This document shows, piece after piece, positions 59,323 to 64,000 of a stretch of 64,000 bases of DNA. The stretch's first letter is position 1. Each line of letters opens with the position of its first letter. Position numbers and translations under genes: made by a program. The notes under the pieces were generated by a model. The model was not told the origin of the DNA and made no database searches. It worked only from the letters and a program-made list of their open reading frames with translations. The stretch covers positions 48,209,242 through 48,273,241 of the forward strand of contig NC_053037.3 of NCBI RefSeq assembly GCF_002575655.3. Reading direction: 5' to 3'. The DNA comes from Aegilops tauschii subsp. strangulata (taxonomy: Eukaryota; Streptophyta; Magnoliopsida; Poales; Poaceae).

Positions 59323-61541
59323 CTAATATTTAATGGTTGTCTTGAGTACTGCTTGTGATTGTGATGTTTGCTTCCTCAACATGTCAACTTCATCTCTAAG
59401 TGCAGAAGCAGAATCTCTTTCTACCACTAGTTTAGCCTCTAGAGCATCAGCAGTTGGCAATTCATAATGCACGATTGGGCCGGTGCCACAGCTGTGGGAT
59501 GATACAACGTCCATGGGGACCTCGCTCTTTGATCTTGGGCTAACCTGTTTTGCCATTAAAGTTTTGATTGGATTCAGAAAAGTTGAAGTTAGCAAAACAT
59601 CTCAACTGGGAGTTATAACAGCAAACCAATTAAACAAACAAGGAATTAAAGAGTTTCAATTGGATGCTGAAAAGTAGTTATTAATATCATTGTAACCCGT
59701 TGTTGCAGCAGCAAGGCTGTTAAACAAACAAGTAGCTATTTAAGTTCAGGCAAACAGGTAATTCTTAACAGTAAGTATCAAACACATAGATAGGCGCAGT
59801 CTACAATAGGATTAACAGGCTGTGGCATTATGTAATCAGTAGCAAACTAAATTAAGCCAAGCAACGTAATTGAACAATTTCGCAATAAGTGGCTAACTAA
59901 AATTCCGAGAAGCACGTAACTGAACTTACGCTAGTTCTTTGTACAGGCACACTGCAACTTCTTTTTCGCTTAAAAGGTTGTACGAAGGAGTCCATGGCAT
60001 CAATTGCTTGGATGCGCAGTCCCAATACTTCTTTCTTCCCACACTGCATTGGTAAGTCGAATGGTTAATCTGGTAAGATGGTGCGTCCTTGATATGTTAT
60101 ACGACGACGTGTAGTCAGACTAGTTGTAGCCACACACATCACACTAGCTTTTACTATATATTTCATGCGATTACTTTTGGCATATCAAGATCTAAGAAAT
60201 CTACAATAGGATGAAAAGACTGGCATCCTTCACATTATTGGCGAACTCAGTTCATAGAAACAAGCAATTCAACCATTCTGTGGGTAAATCAAAAGCACCA
60301 CTGGAATATTTTTCACTACCCCAATCATACACGCAAAAAGGGGCGACGCCACCATAGGGGCTGGTATGGGCGGCCGCCTCGGGTGGCTGGAAAGTGTGCA
60401 CCTAGTTTGAGTCGTCCAGGTTGGCCCATGCTAGTTTTGTTCGTCCCAACGCACGAGCAGGCAATGTAAAAAATGAAGAGAAATGTTTCAATTTGGATGG
60501 GCCAATAACATAATGAGGGATCTAATGCAAGCATTTTGCAAGCTCATTGAAGGACTTAGTGTCTAATGATGATCTGCTATGTTGAGAGAGACATAGAGAT
60601 TTGCAGGCATTGATGACAAGCAAATTATAGTGCATTTTCATAGCTTGAGGAAACGTCGAGGCCATCTACCAGAAAGTCCCCATATCATGACAACATAGCA
60701 TAAATACTTTTCTAATCTGTTGTTTGAAACTATTGGCATACTTGTGCAGGATAGATATATTGATATGCAGTTTGCGCACTGGTTATAGGTGCAATTACAC
60801 TTTGATATTTTCAGCGATAGAACGAATAATTCAAGCAGGTACAGACCATGTTTGTAGTCCTTGTACACGATGATGCATTTTGTGTTTTTTGGTGCTTGCA
60901 TCATTTAGTGTTTATAATCTGAACTACTTTGGATCATTAGCTGGTTTTCAAAGTGCATGTAGCTTCACATTTCTCAAGTTATGTTGATTTCCGGAGTGCA
61001 AGTGCCTTCGTATTTTTTAAGTTAAACGTTCGCCCCTGGTAACTTGAATTCGTGGATCCGCCACTGCACACAAATCATACACGAATGCTAGTACGAATTA
61101 AATGAAATGTAGGGACTTACGCTAGCTCGTTGTACAGGCTCACTGCAACTCTGCTTGCGCTTGGGATGTTCCATGTACAAGTCCATGTTACCACTTGCTT
61201 GGATGTGCCGGCCTTGTGCTCCTTGCATCCCCCTCTGCATTTTTGACACGGCGAATGGTTGATCAAATAAGAGGAATTGACCTTGATGTTGTAGCGGAGG
61301 ACAGATACTTACAAGGTTATACGGGTGTGCAGGATGTGTACTAGATCCCGTAGCGCTGTCATGCTTCGCTAAAAAATGGATTTGCTTGTTTCAGATGATA
61401 TCTCCAGAACAAATAAGAATTAAAGTCAGAGTTGCATAGGCGTGTAAGCTAAGAGAGCAGTGAAAGGATATCCAAACATCGTCGGAACAGTGCACAAGGG
61501 AGTGATGTGTGGATACCTAGTTCGGGCCGGCATTTGGGCAT
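59323..61541 (-). CDS. Gene 2: five-exon coiled-coil protein with two tandem 114-nt exons
   Basis: Exons (minus strand): 61517-61541 (ATG, MPKCRPEL), 61313-61368, 61121-61234, 59930-60043 and 59323-59544 (TAG). All four introns are GT-AG. Joined they total 531 nt, a 176-residue frame with no stop. Exons 3 and 4 are each 114 nt, phase 0 at both ends, and homologous: both contain a variant of IQAxxxMD...KRKxSCSxPVQRxS, so one is a tandem duplicate of the other. The KRK clusters could be nuclear signals. Exon 5 ends in a coiled coil (ALEAKLVVERDSASALRDEV) resembling exon 7 of gene 1 (LAERHSTTQLRLEV). Exon 1 is 25 nt in both genes. It may be a shortened paralogue of gene 1. Function is unknown; a DNA-binding or oligomerising helper of the transposon is a guess. 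Confidence 0.6.
60334..61072. mobile_element. Insertion in intron 3 of gene 2 flanked by an 11-bp direct repeat
   Basis: AATCATACACG stands at 60323-60333 and again at 61073-61083 around 739 bases that begin CAAAAAGGGGCG and end CGGATCCGCCACTGCACACA-like (complement: TGCAGTGGCGGATCC). Without it the intron would be about 327 bases. The GGCGGATCC end hints at a hAT-like or unclassified element, but 11 bp is too long for a hAT target duplication. Confidence 0.6.
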
Positions 61542-62319
61542 GGTCGCCTAGCTAGAGTGCGGGTCACTTCAGAGCCGTTGAGGATGATGCGCTGGCGTTG
61601 GCTGGCCGCGCACAGACGCAGATCTGGAGTGGCAGCAGAGTGCTATGATGCGGTGGACGAGACCGTTGGTGAAGCCCCAACGGCCTCGGGGGGCGGAGGT
61701 GCGATGATGTGCTCGGTGAAGTAGCCCCATTGAGCTGGGAGACGGCGTCGGTGAAGCGCACCTGATGCGGTGGAAGTCGGTGTCTGTGAGGCACGTCGGT
61801 TGTGGTGGCCGACGTTGTCGGTGGACCACCCGGTGCGGTGGACGAGGGCGTAGATGAGGTAGCTCCGGTGCGGTGGTGAAGCGCGACCTTCGTCTTCGTC
61901 GTCGTCGTCCGGCACAGAGGTGGGGAAAGAGACGAGACGAGGGGCGATTCGAACTTTGCTTGGGTTGGCGGCGAATTAGGGATTTGAGCAATCTGGGCGC
62001 AAAAGGGGACGATGGAGAAGGGAGATTTTGCAGGGCTGGAATTGGGGCCGCCAGATATTTCAATCCAGAACGTGGAAGCGCAAGCTTATTTTGTCGACAT
62101 CCTTTTTGGGTGGGTGGGGTGGGGGAAGGTGGGAGGGAGGGGGTGGGTGGCTGGGTGCTACGCGTCCGTCCGACACACACGACCACCACGATACGACCCT
62201 GGTCTGCCTGGTGCGCCTACATTTGAGAATGCAAACGAATCTTCTTTCATTTGCAAATGAATCTGTATGTATTACCATGCCCGTGTTTTCCTTGCAATAA
62301 TTAGTCATTCGAAACGAGA
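61542..62319 (-). other. Leader and upstream region of gene 2
   Basis: 61560-61960 is rich in GCGGTGG and GTCGGTG words, like the leader of gene 1 at 57547-57900. The proline- and arginine-rich frames here look like products of composition. 61960-62319 has a G-rich run (GGGTGGGTGGGG near 62107) and no gene. Confidence 0.45.
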
Positions 62320-62321
62320 TA

Positions 62322-62425
62322 CTCCCTCCGTTCACTTTTGCAAGTCGTTTCAGACAACTTAAAATGAACTGTTTTGCACATTGTCTGCAATGTCTTCAAG
62401 GTCTTATAAAAGTGAACAGAGGGAG
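62322..62425. mobile_element. Stowaway MITE
   Basis: Ends CTCCCTCCGTTCACTTTT and its near-complement AAAAGTGAACAGAGGGAG, 104 bp, with TA on both sides (62320-62321 and 62426-62427). Confidence 0.95.
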
Positions 62426-62428
62426 TAC

Positions 62429-62727
62429 TATAAATTAATTAATGAGGATTTATTTAAAAAAATCGAAACGGTATGCACTGCCTTTATAATTCCGTAAAGG
62501 GAAAAAAATCAAAACTGATTTGAATTGAGGACCATCCCGTAATAATTCGAAATAATTACCCGTAGGCGAGTTTCGAGGCGAAAGGGGAGGCGTTCGATTT
62601 TCACTGCCTTTATAAGGGGATGAGGATTCCCTTCTTCCCCCACACCTTCTCTCTTTCCCCGCCCTTCCAATCTCGAGCTCCAGCGCCCTGGTTCTCATCT
62701 CCTTTGCACTCGAGCTAGAGCTCAACC
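62429..62727 (+). promoter_or_regulatory. Promoter-like leader of the PF04195-type gene
   Basis: CACTGCCTTTATAA occurs twice (near 62475 and 62602). The second is followed by a C/T-rich leader and the ATG at 62728, as in a TATA promoter with a pyrimidine-rich 5' leader. Confidence 0.5.
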
Positions 62728-64000
62728 ATGTCCGGATCCGGAGGTCAGGGCAAGTGGATGGTCTCCTCCGTCATGGAGGAGGACATTACAGAGCTTCGAG
62801 CGGCCAGATACTTGGCGAAGGAAACCGCCCACCGTCTGCCAGCTGAGGGACAAGTCGTCCCCGCGCTGAAGCTCAACGAGAGGGTGGTATTCATCCCTCA
62901 TTTCTTTCGCGGACTAGGTTTCCCACTCCGCCCCTTCGTCTGCGGGCTGATGTATTATTACGGGATACATTCCCACGATCTGTCCCCGAATTCCTTCCTC
63001 AACATCTCGGCGTTTATCATCGTGTGTGAGGCCTTCCTCCGCATCCAACCCCACTTCGGGCTATGGCTCAAAGTCTTCAACGTGAAGCCGAAGGTGGAGG
63101 ATGGCCAGCACGCGGAGTGCGGAGGAGCTATGGTGAGTAAGCTGTCCAATGTCTCCTGGCCGAAAGGCACTTTTGTGGAGACAGTAAAGGAGTGGCAGAA
63201 ACAGTGGTTCTACATCACGGAACCCCGTGGCACCACCTGGGCCGCGGCTGCCGAGTTCCGCTCTGGCGCTCCCCTGCGACTCACCTCCTGGGTCGAGAAG
63301 AGTCTGAACTGGTGCTCGCCCGATGAGCTGATTGCGCTGCAGACGCGCGTTCAAAGCATGACAACCAAGAACGTCATGCTTGTTGATGTAATTCAGGGGA
63401 TGTTAGTTCGCCTGATCCTCCCGTGCCAGCACAGAAGTCGCCCTCTGTGGGAGTTTGACCCAAAGAAGCATCAAACCCTGGTGAGGCTCTTCGAAACCAC
63501 TCATGAAGGTGCCTGGAAGTTGCTCTTTAAGGGTAACTAGAAACCGCCGGCCACAGATTCAGACCGCGGGCACGACATTAACCACCCCGCCAGTGAGGTA
63601 CGTTATTTTTTAACGCATCCTCTACTTGCTTGTTTCAAGGATGACGTCTGAGCTTTTAGCATCTGCTTTTTCAGGATTGGATGGAGAAGGCGAAGCGAAT
63701 CCAGTGTCCGGCTTCGCTGCCTGAAGAACCGGTCATCCCGCGTTTGGCGAAGATGCTGGTGCCGGCACCGTATAAGGCGCCGGAGAAGAAGGCCAAGGGG
63801 GCCAAAAGTGGCCCCCGTCGCAAGGGCGCTCCGGGCGTGACGTCCGAAGATGAAGAAGCCCATTCCTCCGTCCCTGAGGACGATGACGAGGAAGATGAGG
63901 AGGAGGAGGAGAAACCCTCCCCCTGAGGAGGGGAAGAAGAAAAGGGGGGCCTCCATGAATTTGGAGGCGGGAACACCCAAGAAGGGGAAGGGTGCCCCTG
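62728..64000 (+). pseudogene. PF04195-type gypsy-associated gene, two visible exons, broken, runs off window
   Basis: Exon 1 (62728-63597) starts at an ATG with a tight leader. It encodes the domain also seen antisense at 13425-13734 (VFIPHFFRGLGFPLRPFVCG, LMYYYGIHSHDLSPNS). A TAG at 63538-63540 interrupts it near its end, and the same frame continues to a GTACG donor. Exon 2 opens at 63675 after TTTTTCAG in phase 0 (DWMEKAKRIQCPASLPEEP), then turns acidic (EDDDEEDEEEEE). One extra base near 63924 shifts the frame so that TGA at 63924-63926 ends it; beyond that, a shifted frame is rich in Lys and Gly. This gene family is abundant in Triticeae gypsy elements and its role is unknown. The parent LTR is not in the window. 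Confidence 0.8.

Larger units (their letters stand above)
45250..62319 (-). mobile_element. Second CACTA-like transposon, carrying two minus-strand genes (right end not found)
   Basis: The left end reads CACTTCAAAAAAATACACTT, a one-base variant of a CACTA terminus, preceded by TTT as a possible 3-bp target duplication. A subterminal zone rich in GGCCC follows. Two genes with several introns lie on the minus strand; gene 1 resembles TNPA of CACTA elements. No catalytic transposase (TNPD) motif was found. The matching right terminus was not seen before 62320, and a gypsy-type element starts after 62428, so the end may lie beyond the window or be lost. The assignment of this whole stretch to one element is inferred. 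Confidence 0.55.

Noticed and set aside
60638..60904. 88-codon minus-strand ORF in the intronic insertion
   Set aside because: AT-rich chance frame with no domain and no relation to the flanking exons.
61569..62189. 206-codon minus-strand ORF upstream of gene 2
   Set aside because: Pro/Arg-rich translation of a GC-rich leader; it overlaps the proposed leader and other frames are open too.

Overview
The window looks like intergenic DNA from a large grass genome, most likely a Triticeae species (wheat, barley or goatgrass). It consists almost entirely of nested transposable elements: a chromodomain Ty3/gypsy element, an Angela/BARE-like copia LTR, several CACTA-type DNA transposons, Stowaway MITEs with CTCCCTCCG ends, and several internally gutted gypsy elements. 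I found no intact low-copy host gene. The host-gene signal I recognise is a fragment of a WD40-repeat gene carried inside a transposon. Genus is inferred from the element types, not proven.

Layout, left to right. (1) 1-9044: the 3' part of a chromovirus (Tekay-like) gypsy element, with a small accessory ORF, a gag-pol frame with only two nonsense codons, a hairpin plus polypurine tract, and a 3.5 kb 3' LTR with tandem repeats. (2) 9045-13424: the right part of a CACTA-like element carrying a WD40 gene fragment and a Stowaway. It broke into (3) 13425-14527, the tail and 3' LTR of another gypsy element with an antisense ORF. (4) 14528-18203: LINE-3'UTR-like DNA containing a copia solo LTR (target duplication GGTTG) and a large inverted repeat around a foldback element. 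(5) 18204-18964: a gypsy LTR and tail in minus orientation. (6) 18965-25651: a 5'-truncated, decayed copia element. (7) 25652-27173: an Angela-like LTR and leader inserted in that copia LTR.

(8) 27174-45249: a large non-autonomous gypsy element (LARD type) with about 4.7 kb LTRs and no gag-pol. Its 5' LTR is split by a 7.04 kb CACTA element (27904-34943) that keeps an eight-exon TNPA-like gene and only the C-terminal exon of TNPD. Its 3' LTR is cut by the next element.

(9) 45250 to about 62319: a second CACTA-like element with a GGCCC-rich subterminal array and two minus-strand genes not evident as single ORFs. Gene 1 is a decayed seven-exon TNPA-like gene with 35-nt exon-like cassettes. Gene 2 is an uninterrupted five-exon frame (176 aa) with two tandem 114-nt exons. 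A 5.9 kb non-autonomous gypsy element (51614-57541, LTRs 422 bp, target duplication GTGGC) sits 25 bases upstream of the gene 1 start codon. (10) 62322-64000: a Stowaway and then the start of another element carrying a PF04195-type gene.

Functionally, elements that encode proteins (the chromovirus, the TNPA of CACTA) lie beside elements that keep only cis signals (LARD, the 422-bp-LTR element). This suggests trans-mobilised partners. All exon models were read by eye from frames and GT-AG sites.
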